A stretch of DNA of 64,000 bases from Lota lota (Eukaryota; Chordata; Actinopteri; Gadiformes; Lotidae). The stretch lies in assembly GCA_026745465.1 (NCBI GenBank), contig JACYXH010000363.1, positions 4,690,001 through 4,754,000 of the forward strand, given 5' to 3'. Within the stretch, counting starts at the first letter, position 1. Every line of letters starts with the position of its first letter. Both the position numbers and the translations under genes were made by a program. Of this stretch, positions 24,651 through 45,373 are shown piece by piece. Below the pieces are notes generated by a model, which was not told the DNA's origin, made no database searches, and saw only the letters and a list, made by a program, of their open reading frames with translations.

Positions 24651-26609
24651 TCCAGATAAAGTCCCATGGTACTTCAGAACTCATAATGACTGTTGATGTT
24701 ATTATGAACATAATAAAAAAAGATATGACACAAAGGCAGGCCAGGAAATACGATGTTGGTTTTAGAGCTAGAGTTTAAAGATACATAAGTCTGAAACTGA
24801 TATAAAGATACACGGTATGGCCAGTCATTCAGGAGAAGTGAATGAAAACAAAAGGAAAATATTGGGGTTGAGCTAGTTCCATGGTCCCCATGGTCCACTC
24901 AGAGGGACTGAGGATGATAGAGGGGGAGGTAATTAGGAGGTATAAAGTGTGGAAGATAAGGAGAGAGAAACAGCAAGAGAAATGAGGATAAGGATTATGG
25001 CCCACGAATGTGTTGAATATACAATACCATGTTTAATTTAAATCCAACATGAACATTTGTCTCTTGCTCTAAAAAGACAGCGAACCTAGTTAACCTAATT
25101 ACTAAGATTTAATAGTTAATAGTATCTCAGACCTGAGAAGGTTATGAATCTTGATTGAGTGTGCCTGCTTTACACAGCCAATACAACACAACCACCAGAC
25201 TAAGAAGCCAGAGATTACAGAACCGTGAGGCAACAGGGGAGAGAAGATGTAACCCTCCGACCAATAAATAGATAAAGAACTATTCCCAAAATGACTGAAA
25301 TATGCAGTTGGGAGAAATGCTAAACACAAATTGCTATTTGTTTTTAAAGGCATCTACACTTACTTGTTTTCTACCGCGTGGATCCTAGATAGAGAAGTGG
25401 TTTCAAACAAGCTCATGGGTTTTTTCACTGTTATTTCAACGACTGGTTTCATGTTGATAAAGTCTACGGGAAACACCTGATAAACTTCTGGAACGGATTC
25501 ATACAGGGAGTGGAATCATGTGATTTCTCTTGCTGAGTGTTTGGTTCCTTTGAGAATGTTTAATGTGGATTGTCAAGTCAGCTATTTATTAGTTCTTTAC
25601 CTTAGGGTTTACAAGCCCATGTGATAATATCCGCTACAACATGCCAAGAAATACTTCCCAAAACCACCATAGGATAAGAAACAAAGTATTGAGAGGGAGC
25701 CATCTAAGGAACACAGAAGGATACCCTTCCTTCTTACAGTATTGGGTATGAGAGCTACAGATAAGGGTTGGGCAAAAGCAAACCTTTCACAAACTTAATG
25801 AATAATTAATCATTAATACAATCTGTTATAAAAGTAGATTAAGCAGATTATGATACATAATGGATCATTGACAGGTTATTTTTGGTGGGTAGTGTTCATA
25901 CACACATCAGCATTTCAACTTTAATCCAGTTGAACAGACATTGATTACAGAGATCAACTGGGTCAAATAGAGATAATCTCTCCCACACTTCGCACCTCCA
26001 GATTTCCCTCACCACCACCACTACCATTTTAATGGATGTGTATTGGATGAGTAGGTGTACAGCTAACTAATGCATAATGGTACTAAACAGGTAGGGTTGC
26101 AATGCAAAGAACGATTTATCATTTATCATACAGCATTTTCCATTGGTCGGCAATGCTTGGGAGGGGAAGAGAAACCAGCCATACTAGAACGTCATTTTGT
26201 ATTCAAAGTGGTGGTGATGATGATTTTATGGTTCATATTTTTGTCTAACTCGGGACAATCCAACACAAAACAAAACGTGTGCGCGTCATGCCCATACTAT
26301 GTTTGTTGCTATAAATAGACCCAATGTGAGCTGTCCATTATCTTATAGCGTCGGAGCGGGGCGGGTACCAATGAGTCAGCACCATGTGATTCTGTCTACG
26401 GCGCGTGGACGAGATGGGGCAGGAGGGAAAAGCGATGGAATGGCAAAGAGGGAGGGCAGGGAGTGAGCGGGGACGTGGTTCACTGGGGGGTGGATCAGTC
26501 GGTACACGTGTGACTTTGAACATGGGAACAGAGCGTGCCAACTGGCTGTTAGTAACCCCAAACAAGAGGTTTCCCACCAAACCTGTTCGACTAGAACAAG
26601 TTCTAGCTC

Positions 26610-26695
<86 letters not shown>

Positions 26696-26879
26696 GTGTG
26701 TGTGCGTGTATGTGTGTGTGTGCGTGTGCGTGTGCGTGTGCGTGTGCGTGTGCGTGTGTGTGTGTGTGTGTGTAAGAGAGAGATTGGGAGGTTTTTTTCC
26801 CCTAATCCTTGAGCGGAACTGAAGTTCAACAATTCGAATGTTATTAAATGCACATTGACAACAAAGATACTATAAGTGC
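24651..26879. other. Intergenic region between fgd5 and prkcd
   Basis: No gene recognised on either strand. A TATAAATA word occurs at 26310-26317 without a supported transcript. The block ends in a large (GT)n array at 26612-26772. The minus-strand 199-residue frame at 26338-26937 is mostly His-Thr translated from that repeat. Confidence 0.65.
26612..26772. repeat. (GT)n / (GTGCGT)n compound microsatellite
   Basis: A GT tract (to about 26692), then 'atagtgtgtgtgcgtgta', then alternating GTGCGT units, then GT again. It is all alternating purine-pyrimidine, with Z-DNA potential. It lies about 110 bp upstream of the presumed prkcd promoter. Confidence 0.9.
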
Positions 26880-27096
26880 CACTATAAGTGACCCGTTCAT
26901 CTCCGCTGCGGTGGGAATTCACCTGGTCTGACGTCACACCTTGGCTCGTCCTACCTCTTGAGTCCTAAACACTCATCGCCTAGAGAGACGGCCACACACC
27001 CCGATACTTCCTGAAACAGTAAAGATTAATTAACCCTGAAGCAGCCTGGTGTAAACAGCGCCAGCGCCACTTTTTCCCTCGTTTCTCCGCGAGAAG
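26880..27096 (+). promoter_or_regulatory. prkcd: prkcd proximal promoter and non-coding exon 1
   Basis: A consensus cAMP-response element TGACGTCA sits at 26929-26936, in locally CpG-containing sequence. A strong splice donor GAGAAG|GTAAGT follows at 27096/27097. The inferred 5' UTR exon lies somewhere in about 26950-27096 and would splice to the coding exon with the ATG at 32707. The transcription start itself is inferred, not seen. Confidence 0.5.
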
Positions 27097-28221
27097 GTAA
27101 GTCGTGCTAAAGGATTCTACACTGTCGCTGGGTGAACAACTTTTCACGATGTAACCTTTACTATAAGTTCTGAACTTGACTCACTGGTAGTCTCGGCGTC
27201 GGCTGTGCAAGGTGTTCATTCTCACTGTTTGCCCCACCGTGCAATAGTTGGAAATGATTAATCTTAACTCCTCACTGAAAGTGTTCAATGAATCAGGATT
27301 GTCCACCACTTTTACTAACGTCACGGCATAGTAACTTGTTTATGTTCTACCAGACGCGTTTATATTGATGCGAACTGTGTTTACGAGTAGATAAACTAGG
27401 AACGTTAGGCTGGAAACATCGCTTTATCAAAAAAGAAGCTTGATGTTATTCAAGTTCCACTCTATATGTTATGTGGACGATTTGACAAACGATTAGGATT
27501 GTCTGTGATTGTCAAAGACGAACCAGTGGCCACTGTAGCCTACACTTGCAAGTCCTAATAGAAGTTCCTGTAAACCTATGTCTTCCGTCTTCGCCAGTCT
27601 GCACACTGATAAGCTTCCTGTTTTTACTCTGGATTTGCTGATATGTATTGATCAGTGGAACTGTATTCGTGTTCATGACTCATGACTCAAGCTCATGGTT
27701 TAGGCAAGTGTGTCCACACTGCTTCACAACGGCGAGCGACTGGCTTTGTGTAAAATGTTAGCCCCTTTTTCTTGGTAGAAAACAACAGGGTCCCTGGCTT
27801 TTAGTTGCTTAGGCAACTGTGACTCTGAAGCACATTTTCAAACGTATAACCTTGAGATAAAGAAAAAAAACATGGCACAATGATCTTGGTTGTGTGTTGT
27901 ACAAAAACCGTTATTTTTTTAACAGAAGGTGTACAGGTACAGAAGCACTTCCACCTGTCTTTCCATCTGTCCACCTGCAAAGTGTGCTGGTGAAGGCAGT
28001 CAGTTTGCTTTGTTTAAGTACATAGCTGTGACATCTGCTCATTGAAGAGTTCCCAATGCAGCACTGATCCAAAAGCGCGCGCACACACACACACACAATT
28101 TAATTCTCACCGCTTCCTACTTTACTCTGGCTGCCAAGATGTGTGAAGCCATTATTAACTGAGGTTTGAACTGTGAACGAGGCAGAAAGTGACACCAGTC
28201 ACCCTTGACGATATGGGGAAA

Positions 28222-28323
<102 letters not shown>

Positions 28324-28768
28324 GTGGGATTCGTTCTGCGTTCTTAAGGTATAACAGGTTTGAATATGTGCCAAAAGGGCAAAGTGAAACCTTTTTTAAG
28401 ACTGTACTTTCTGTCTGAGATGATAAAATTTCACCACCGAATACTTTAATAGAAAGGGCATTGAAACTCCACTTATATTAGAACATGAGCTGTCATTCAG
28501 AGCTGGTTTATGCAATAATATCTCTGAACAATGTGTGTTTTATCAAGCAGCTTAGTGCTAGATTAATACAAACATTGTTCATAGAAAATATCCCATATAC
28601 CACTGGTGGCTGCAATATAATTTCTGAAAAGAATGGATTTTGTAGTGAAATGGAGGAGCAACATGCAGTAGAGGGTCATCCACCCTAGCCTAACCTTGAA
28701 CAAGTAACTCTATCTTTCTGTTTTTCTCTGTTTCTGTCTGTCTCTGTCAGTAAATCTCTCTCTATCTT

Positions 28769-28801
<33 letters not shown>

Positions 28802-28918
28802 GTGTGTGTGTCTCTATCTCTCTTGCTTCTTGCTCTCCCTCTCTCGCTCTCCAGTAAGCCTTTGTTGTGGCTCTGTCTATAATTAGAAATTGTGGGTGTT
28901 TTCCTGCAGACCTAGCTG

Positions 28919-29119
28919 TAGGGCTGGCGAAGAACTGATTGACTGCAATTGGACACTATATATGTAATAGTGATACACACCGCCGCTATAATTTCAGATT
29001 AGGCTCATCGCACGTCTGAAATTGTTATGATGAAATTGACATTTTAACATTAGTAATTTTGATTATGAAACCGCTTCATATAATTGAAAAGGATCAGCAT
29101 TAAGTGTGGGCCAGCCCTA
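28919..29119. mobile_element. MITE-like element with perfect 10-bp inverted ends (201 bp)
   Basis: The left end TAGGGCTGGC is matched exactly by the reverse complement of the right end GCCAGCCCTA. TAGGGCTGG-type ends are typical of short hAT-related elements in fish. I do not see an 8-bp target duplication (flanks CCTAGCTG and ATCGACTA differ), so the boundaries or the family may be wrong. Confidence 0.4.
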
Positions 29120-29349
29120 ATCGACTAATCGCGGGGGGATTCGCTGTCGCATGTGTGTGTGCTTGCCGACTATGCAAAAATGTATGTGTGGCAAGACAGA
29201 TGGAGAAGGAATGAAAACCCTACACCACCGAATTACTTGATTTTAAGGCATTTTTAGCAAACACATACAATTACGAGTGACTGGCATCTCTGGCACTATT
29301 TACAATGAGCTGTTTTGATTGGTTTATTTGTCACTGCACTCAAGTGTTA

Positions 29350-29850
29350 TACATTAACCTGGTTAGCAAAGTATTATGCATTGAACCTGGTTAGAAAAGT
29401 CTTATATATGAACCTGGTTAATAAAGTCTCATAGTTATAGTCTTACGCATGAACCTTGTTAGCAAAGTATTTTAGTTATAGTCTTATACATGAAAGTTAG
29501 AAAAGTCTTATACATTAACCTGGTTAGTAAAGTCTTATAGTTATAGTCTTATGCTTGAACCTGGTTAGTAAAGTCTTATAGTTATAGTGTTATACATGAA
29601 CCTGGTTAGAAAAGTTTTAAACATGAACCTGGTTAGTAAAGTCTTATAGTTATAGTCTTATACATGAACCTGGTTAGAAAAGTCTTATACATGAACCTGG
29701 TTAGAAAAGTCTTATACATGAACCTGGTTAGTATAATCTTATATATGAACATGGTTAGCAAAGTATTTAAGTTATAGTCTTATACATGAACCTGGTTAGC
29801 AAAGTATTATACATGAACCTGGTTTGGAAAGTCTTATAGTCTTGTACATG
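29350..29850. repeat. Divergent tandem repeat (GAACCTGGTTAG units)
   Basis: About 15 imperfect copies of a unit built from 'gaacctggttag', '(a/c/t)aaagt' and 'cttatacat', many with an inserted 'agttatagtcttat' block, so the period alternates between about 27 and 45 bp. It looks like a higher-order minisatellite in prkcd intron 1. A GTAGTGA-rich tandem stretch follows at 29880-30010. Confidence 0.8.
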
Positions 29851-31453
29851 AAGTTTTAGTGCTTTTAAAAGGAATGTAATAATGTTGTAGTGAGTGATAG
29901 TAGTGTGTGATAGTAGTTAGTGGTGGTAGTAGTGTGTGATAGTAGCGAGCGATAGGAGTGAGTGGTGGTAGTATTGAGTGATAGTAGTGAGTGTTAGTAG
30001 TGAACGCTAGTGAGTGGTAATGTTTATAGAAGCGAATGAAGTAGCAAGTGACCTACATAGGTGTGTGTAATACATATCACTCTTCACATTGTTGCTCAAC
30101 CTGTGCTTTTGACCTTGGGCCTTCCAACAATCTTCAAATAAATGTAATTAATTTAAGAAAATATACATTTTTTATAATTTATAATAATCAAAATAAGTGA
30201 TATATTAGAAAAGGTGGGTCATGTAAGCATGGCAAATAAAATCTCCCTTTTTAGATGCAAAGAAACATGGGAAGCAGAATGTTTAGACATACGAAAAGTA
30301 GAGTAGAGTACTAATACAATTTCAGACTTTATGTGCGTGTGTGCGTACACAATATAATATCCATCAAATGTTTGTGTGCAGCCCTTACTCACGGTGATGC
30401 AACATGTAACCTTCTGGGCCTGCGTATATCATACATGTGAATGTGCTACATATATATTACACATCTTCATTAGGTATTCACAGTGTATCTGTGGATACCT
30501 ATTATTATTCATGATTCTTACTCTCAGCTGTCGATCGTAACGTACAAATGTGTTACTAGTCAAATGTGTTTCATGTCTTTTCCTCATTTTGTTCCGGAAG
30601 GTCAATAGCAAATCATTCAATCAAGCTGCTACCATTGTGGTTAACTACTGAACTGGCAACTGAAATTGCATTGTTGCTGTAAAGTTTAATTTGGGCATTA
30701 ATTCAGGCTAAAGTAACTATCTTCATTATTACATATTTTTGATTCATGCTTATAAATACATGACTAAACAAAGACAAATATATCTCCATATCATCTCTAG
30801 GTCCTTAAAACAAATATTTTGTCTTTTACATTGTTGTAAAGAGTTTGGAGGTCAAATTAAGCTAAATTAAGTTGTACTCATTATTAAAAGCACTATATTT
30901 CTAATGGAAAAAGCCCCAAGTCCCGAATACTAGAATACTGTGATGTATGTTATATTTGATCTGACATGGTTGCTGTTGTGGTGTACCAGTACTAGATTAA
31001 TGGATTGTAAACATGTAGATCAAGGTAAATGAATACAGATAAATGAATCCTCTAGCAAAGAAACATGAAGGTTGACCTGATCAACCACATTGCAGCCACC
31101 CAATCCACATCATTCTTTTGTTCCTTTTCTCCATTTATGCTGCCACTGTTTTTAGCGCCTGTATAATTACTGAAATATTTTGGTCCCATTCTCATCACAG
31201 CTAGTGATTCCGGTACTTGGCGGTATTGTGTTCCTGCCTCATAGCTTTCCCATCACAGGTTGTTATTCCAGTTTCTAGTTAGATGTATGGGTAGATAGAC
31301 GTGTAAATAGATAGATGCATAGATAGGTAGATGTTTAGATAGATAGATGTGTAGATGACGTGTAGATGTATAGATAGTTAGATGTGTAGATAGATGAAAG
31401 GATCAAGCTATTTGATTTATATAGACTTGGTGCCTTGAAGGCCTGTTGGTAAA

Positions 31454-31573
<120 letters not shown>

Positions 31574-32706
31574 ACCAGCGCTAAAGGGGGCCAGTACTAG
31601 AGGGACCAACATTAGAGGAAATCAGTGACATATTAATAACCACATGTGGACATTCTCTTGGATTTGAGTGTCATTGCTGCCGCTGGGGTTTTCTGAGTAA
31701 ATATCGGGATCAAGTGACTAAGCAGAGTTTTAATTGATTTATTGCATTGTTGTTAAGCTTGTTCAGGTTAACGTTATTTATCTCAAACCTTTTGTCCATA
31801 AAACAAGCAAAGTGTTTTTTTATTATTATTTGATTTTCATTTCGACCTGAATGATTGTTGTTTTTAACAACAGTGAGTTATAGGTCTCTGTTTTGTTTTC
31901 CACCTCTGGTTGTTGTGTCATTTCCCATACCCCTTAGACCATTTAAAGGAACGTTACAGTCTCAGAAGGAACAATACGGTTTGTCTTGGCGCGTCATTTG
32001 CAATGTTTCCATCATTACTCCATTGAAAACTGGAATGCCGTTCTACCACATTGGGATTCATTTAATGGGTTACTTCAGCTACATCTGAATGTAGACAGAT
32101 TCATTGATAACCAAGCTTGGCATCATACGGTGCGTTCAGACCAAAAACAAAGCGAATATTCTACTCGCGTAAAAGTGAACTATGTGTTTGGTACTGGATT
32201 TGGACTCAACCCAAACTAAACATGATTTTTAAACGTATTGTTATACGATCTGTTACTGGTTTATGAATGCGGTGATGCAACTTAATTTTAATCATGAATA
32301 TCAGCAAGAGGAATTGTTTGAACACAATGTTTGATTATTTTGGCTTGTCTGATCTAGGTGCACATATATGGTGGCCATCAAGGATGACATAACACATGTC
32401 TAACAATGTCAGACAATAAAATTAAAAAAATTAAAAGTTCAGAGCGTAGACTGGCAGATAGGGAAACAAAAAGTAAATCTTATGGTTTATGAAGAGCATT
32501 GCAGTATTATTTATATTGACTGAAGTAAACTAATATCTGCAGTTGAGTTGGAAAGTTCTGCTTCCTGCGGTTTCTCCTCCTTGTTGTTTTTCAAGCGCAC
32601 ACATCATCAAATCATCAGATGATGATCTGATTATTATGTCTTGTGTCTTTGTATGCTGTTCTTGATCGCTCTCTCACTGTTTGTCCAGTACATTCTAGCA
32701 CGTGCC

Positions 32707-40938
<8,232 letters not shown>

Positions 40939-42050
40939 AGAGCCAAAATGGCTGTCCTGAAAACATTGGTTTTATCCATGCACACTACTGGTATGCCTTA
41001 ACGTTCAACTGAGTAGTTAAAGAAAAAACGTTCTAGGCTTTCCTGAAGAGTGGGACTTTAAAAGAAGATGAGAAAAGGCATGATATTGGCTGGTAATCTA
41101 TGTACCCCACACCAGACTCTGAATCATAGATGCAGAACCTGAAGGAAAGTCTGTTGAATGGCTTAAACCTGCGCTACAGTATATCCATCAATGCTGGTCT
41201 ATACTTATACTATTATGTCTAGATTTTATCTATAACTATAGGTAGAAATTGTAACCTTCAGGTGAATGAATAGTGACTGTTGTGATATTGTATTTTATCC
41301 ATATAACGTGTATACACACTGGTTACACACAGTAGTCCACACTGCTGAGGGAAGTGTTGTGGTGTGTTTTCTGTAAACCAGTGATAACATCTGGGCTCTT
41401 TCTGTTTTACCTGGTTTGGATGTGTGCTCACGTCTGTGTTCATGGTTGAACTGTCCAGTGGGGCTGGCCAGGATAAATGATGACACCGATAGGATGTCGA
41501 TAGGATGAATACAAATTCAGTTGTGAGTGAGTGAGTCCTGCACAATACAAAACACATTCAGTACTAAATATGTATATTCATCTTTTCAGTAGTACGGCTT
41601 TTATCTATTATAGGTATGTTTCTTGGACTGTCTGTGGATGAGTACAATGCTGCATGTTGCCACTGGATGACATGTTGACACTGGTGTCGGTTGCTACATT
41701 GCAATTCTTACTAAAGGGGTTCAAGAGCAAGGCTAAATGTTTTGGGTTCACAGATGTGATTTGGGAGTGTAGCAGAAATACTGGAGAGAGCTGTAGTGAT
41801 GCTGTACCGCCACTATAGCCCTACGGTCTGAAGGATATATTTGTGTGGGGAGAGGAATGTTTGATCATACATGTTTTAAAAAGGTTATGTTACTTGAATT
41901 TTCATATTTGAAGATGAAAATAATAACACTGTATATATTGACATTTTAATGTGTATTATCTTGCACTGTTGGTGAAATTTGGAATATAACCCTACTTTTT
42001 ACTCATATTTTACGTCAACATAACTATAAATAAATGCATCTCAACATCTA
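40939..42050 (+). other. prkcd: prkcd 3' UTR
   Basis: Sequence after the prkcd stop. An AATAAA poly(A) signal at 42029-42034 is the best candidate for the transcript end, giving a 3' UTR of about 1.1 kb. No competing coding sequence is seen. Confidence 0.7.
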
Positions 42051-43299
42051 AATCACACGTGACTCGTTTCCACCTTACCAATGTCATATTGTAATCTTTA
42101 AATTGTTTCAAACGCAAGTGAATGGGGGGACTAAAGAAGCCCTTGTAGTTCGAGGGCAGCTTTAGTCCCACCTATCTGTCAGGTGCCGTAACCACACATC
42201 CCCCGTTCATTGTGTGAAAAGAAAGGCTAGTCGACATTCCTGCAGTGCGCACACGGGCTGGGTTGAATGCTTGTCTCGTCTTCTACACGTTCACTTAAAT
42301 AACGCAGTAGTTTAGTAGAATTGGAAAAGTAGCGAAGACGAAATGAGGACAAAAGAAAACCTAGCACACATTTGACCGACTGAAAGCTATCCTAGTTGTT
42401 GTGAAAGCTGGAGTATTTGTCCATGTTCCTCTGAGCTTTAAAGTTCTTACATATCGCCCATATTTCATGTTATTATAGGCTATATATAAAGGATTGTAAT
42501 AATGAAGTGTACAATGCTTTCCTGGTCTGTTGTTTTGTAAAGCTATATTGCCAAAACCTCGCCACCGTTAGTTCTATAAAGAAATCGACTGTATGAAATA
42601 GGGACAACATACATCCCTCCATGATTTATCCGTGCTGGTCGAATTTTCATTGAATCTCCAATTGTTTTTCTTTATTGATTTTCTTACTCGTCGGCGTATG
42701 TATTCTCGGTATTTCTCTATTGTTAGGTATCCTAGGGAATGGTCTGTTGTAGGGGATAATCGTCAGCAAAAGCCTGCATCGTTGAAGTGATGCCATGATG
42801 CGCGAAGTGATCACACTAGCATTGCCTTTCAATCATAGCCCCTCTTTATTGCTGAACAATAAAGTGGTTTCATTAAAGTAGTCATCCATTCTATATATAT
42901 ATATAATTATTGTTTTTGCTGTGCGTTGCCTTTCTTTCGTTAACAGATAAACAATGCTTGTTTGTATTTAAACGAGAGGAAAATGTCTATAGGACCTATG
43001 CCTATTTTTTCCCCATAACATTTTTTTCACGGAGAGCTGGGCTACGTATTAACGAAAGTGGGTCGATTACAAATACACAATCCATTTCTAGTTCACCATT
43101 CACTCAAGTGTTGAATCCATTAGGAATGGAAAAAATAAATCTATCAACTACATTAACTCTATTCTACCATTTAAAAATAATGCAAATGGTTGGTCAATAA
43201 ATTATTCATTTTTGTCAAGTTGTAGGTGTGCTTGATTGTCGATGTCATGTTATTTTATTGTGTGAAGATGGAAGTCGTTTTTATACCCGGGCTAAGGAC
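42051..43299. other. Intergenic region between prkcd and sfmbt1
   Basis: About 1.25 kb with no gene recognised on either strand and no clear repeat. Two genes in the same direction are separated by only this distance. Confidence 0.65.
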
Positions 43300-43414
43300 G
43301 GGTAAAGGCGGCTGAGCATGCGCAGTGGCGACTTGTGCCATATTGGAATGAGGTCGTGAAACGACCAGGCGGAAAGAAACGGCACCTAAAACCGACTTGA
43401 AAAACTATTTACTG
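43300..43414 (+). promoter_or_regulatory. sfmbt1: sfmbt1 promoter and non-coding exon 1
   Basis: Local CpG-containing sequence with an NRF1-like site GCATGCGCAG at 43316-43325 and no TATA box. It is followed by a splice donor TTTACTG|GTAAGA at 43414/43415. The inferred 5' UTR exon would join the exon beginning at 46895, which contains the start codon. The placement is inferred from these signals and gene position. Confidence 0.5.
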
Positions 43415-45338
43415 GTAAGAGACTAATTCTGTGACTGAATATTCACACACTGTATGTTGTTTATTGTAGATTCCTTGCGATGTTTCGCATTTTGCTTCTT
43501 TGTTCGTCTTTTTTCCCGTCTCTCAAAAAGATGAGTCGGGCTGTGTCGAGTGCAAGCGCCCTTATTGCTCGAGTCATGACGTTTCAGTAACTTGACTTGA
43601 CTCGCAGGCTTTGCATGTGCCCACGATACACACAATCTGCATTTGGCATTACCTCGGATTCCAAAAGGCAATCTTGTGTTGGTTTTTCTCGATTGGAGCT
43701 TGACATTTCCTGTTTTTGTTAGCACACGTCAGAGCGAAAGTTAGGTCGTCTCTGCAGAGAGATTGCATTAACGGCTCATCTAATGCTGAATGCTGCGGGT
43801 AGTCCGCGCCACACAATCCCTGGTCAGTACACGCAGGGTGAGCGACCGTTTAAAGATTAATATGGGATATATCCTTATATATTGTAATGTAATGTATTGT
43901 ATGGAAATGGAAATAGAAAAACCCCAAATAACAAACAACTCGTGACTGACCAAGTAATTTGTTGTGTGAGATGTCGAGGTCTTTCTATTGGGCTTAGCCA
44001 TGTAATGCTTGTATGCGTTCCCACAGACACGTTAAACGAACTCGAGTCATTATTAAATACTGTATTTTCTTGCCTTTAAATTCGATATTTGAGTAAGTTA
44101 TGTTTCAATGTTGATTCCTTTTTATCCGTGCTGCTTTCAACTTCCCCGTTGTGCAACTTGAGTGCGGCTATGCAACGATGACAAGCCATGGTAGTCTTTT
44201 GCAATTGTCAACGGATAGTTGAATACAGTGGAAGCAATTGTTGATGCGTGTGTACATGCAATGTGGATTTTAAGTGCAGCACCTCGTTTGCTTTCAACCT
44301 CGTTGGCTTTCAACATAGAGAGCTGGCGTATTAGAGGTCAGTTTGGACAGCAGGGTGAGTGACCATGGACGCTCCAAGAGGCCAACCCGTTAGTCCAATG
44401 GGGTTGAGTTAGTTCGTTTATAATTATAATAATACTTGTAATAATGATGATAATAATAAGTATTGTTATCCATATTTGACATTGGGCCACAAGCAACCGT
44501 TTGTTATTACAACATTTATTACAATTGAGCTTTTTTTCCATTTTATTTATACATTTGAAGTGTTCCCAACAACAGCAACCCAAATACGAAATATATTTAG
44601 GCAATTTTATTTTCATGTTGCAAAATTCCATATTAGTGATAATGAAAGCTGAAAGACAAACTTCATTTTTTTGGGAACATTTGTTTATTTATTTGGGGAA
44701 AATAAGCTTTTTGTTGGAATAAAGAGTTGTAGCGAAAGTAGTCTATCAAATCTCATGGTAGGTAAGAGTTAGGGTTATCTCCAGAAACTTGGTCTGAGAA
44801 TGAATACAACATAAACATACGTGCAAAACATACAAAACAACATTAATAGCATTTTAAGTGCCGTATGTACTGTAAACAAACCCACCTATTTTATTCTTAT
44901 CTGCATTTATCTGTTAACAAAATCCCAAAAGGAGAAGAGAGTCCCTGTTCCAGAATGTTTGTGTGGGTAAACTAAACACACAAAGCAGACAGTTTGCCCT
45001 TTCATCTGATTGCACTCCCACAATACCGAGAAGTCTATCAAATTATCTCTAAATGTCTTTAAACCCCACAGTCATCATGGTGCTGGACACGGTCCGCCTT
45101 AATTTTAGGTCTGGTTATTTTTGAAAAAAGTGTATCTTGCTCTTTTTTATTGTCTTGTTTTCTAAGTGTGAACCCCACCCCCTCAAACACAATGAGGCCC
45201 TCTGGTGTGTGTGTGTGTGGACAGGGAGCGGGAAGGGAGATGGGGAGAGCTGAGTCCAGGGCAGGGCGGTGGGGTCGGGGGTGAACAGCAGCATTGATCC
45301 ATGCAGAGCACATGGGTCGCAGCGGCTGGCAGGGGAGT

Positions 45339-45373
<35 letters not shown>

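Noticed and set aside
26310..26317. TATAAATA as a prkcd TATA box
   Set aside because: It is about 780 bp before the exon 1 donor with no linked exon; the CRE/CpG area at 26900-27096 is a better promoter candidate.
26338..26937. 199-residue minus-strand frame
   Set aside because: The centre is a His-Thr run from the (GT)n array and the ends show no family resemblance.
29350..29850. CRISPR-like reading of the GAACCTGGTTAG repeats
   Set aside because: The sequences between repeats are themselves repeated, not unique spacers, and the period is variable.
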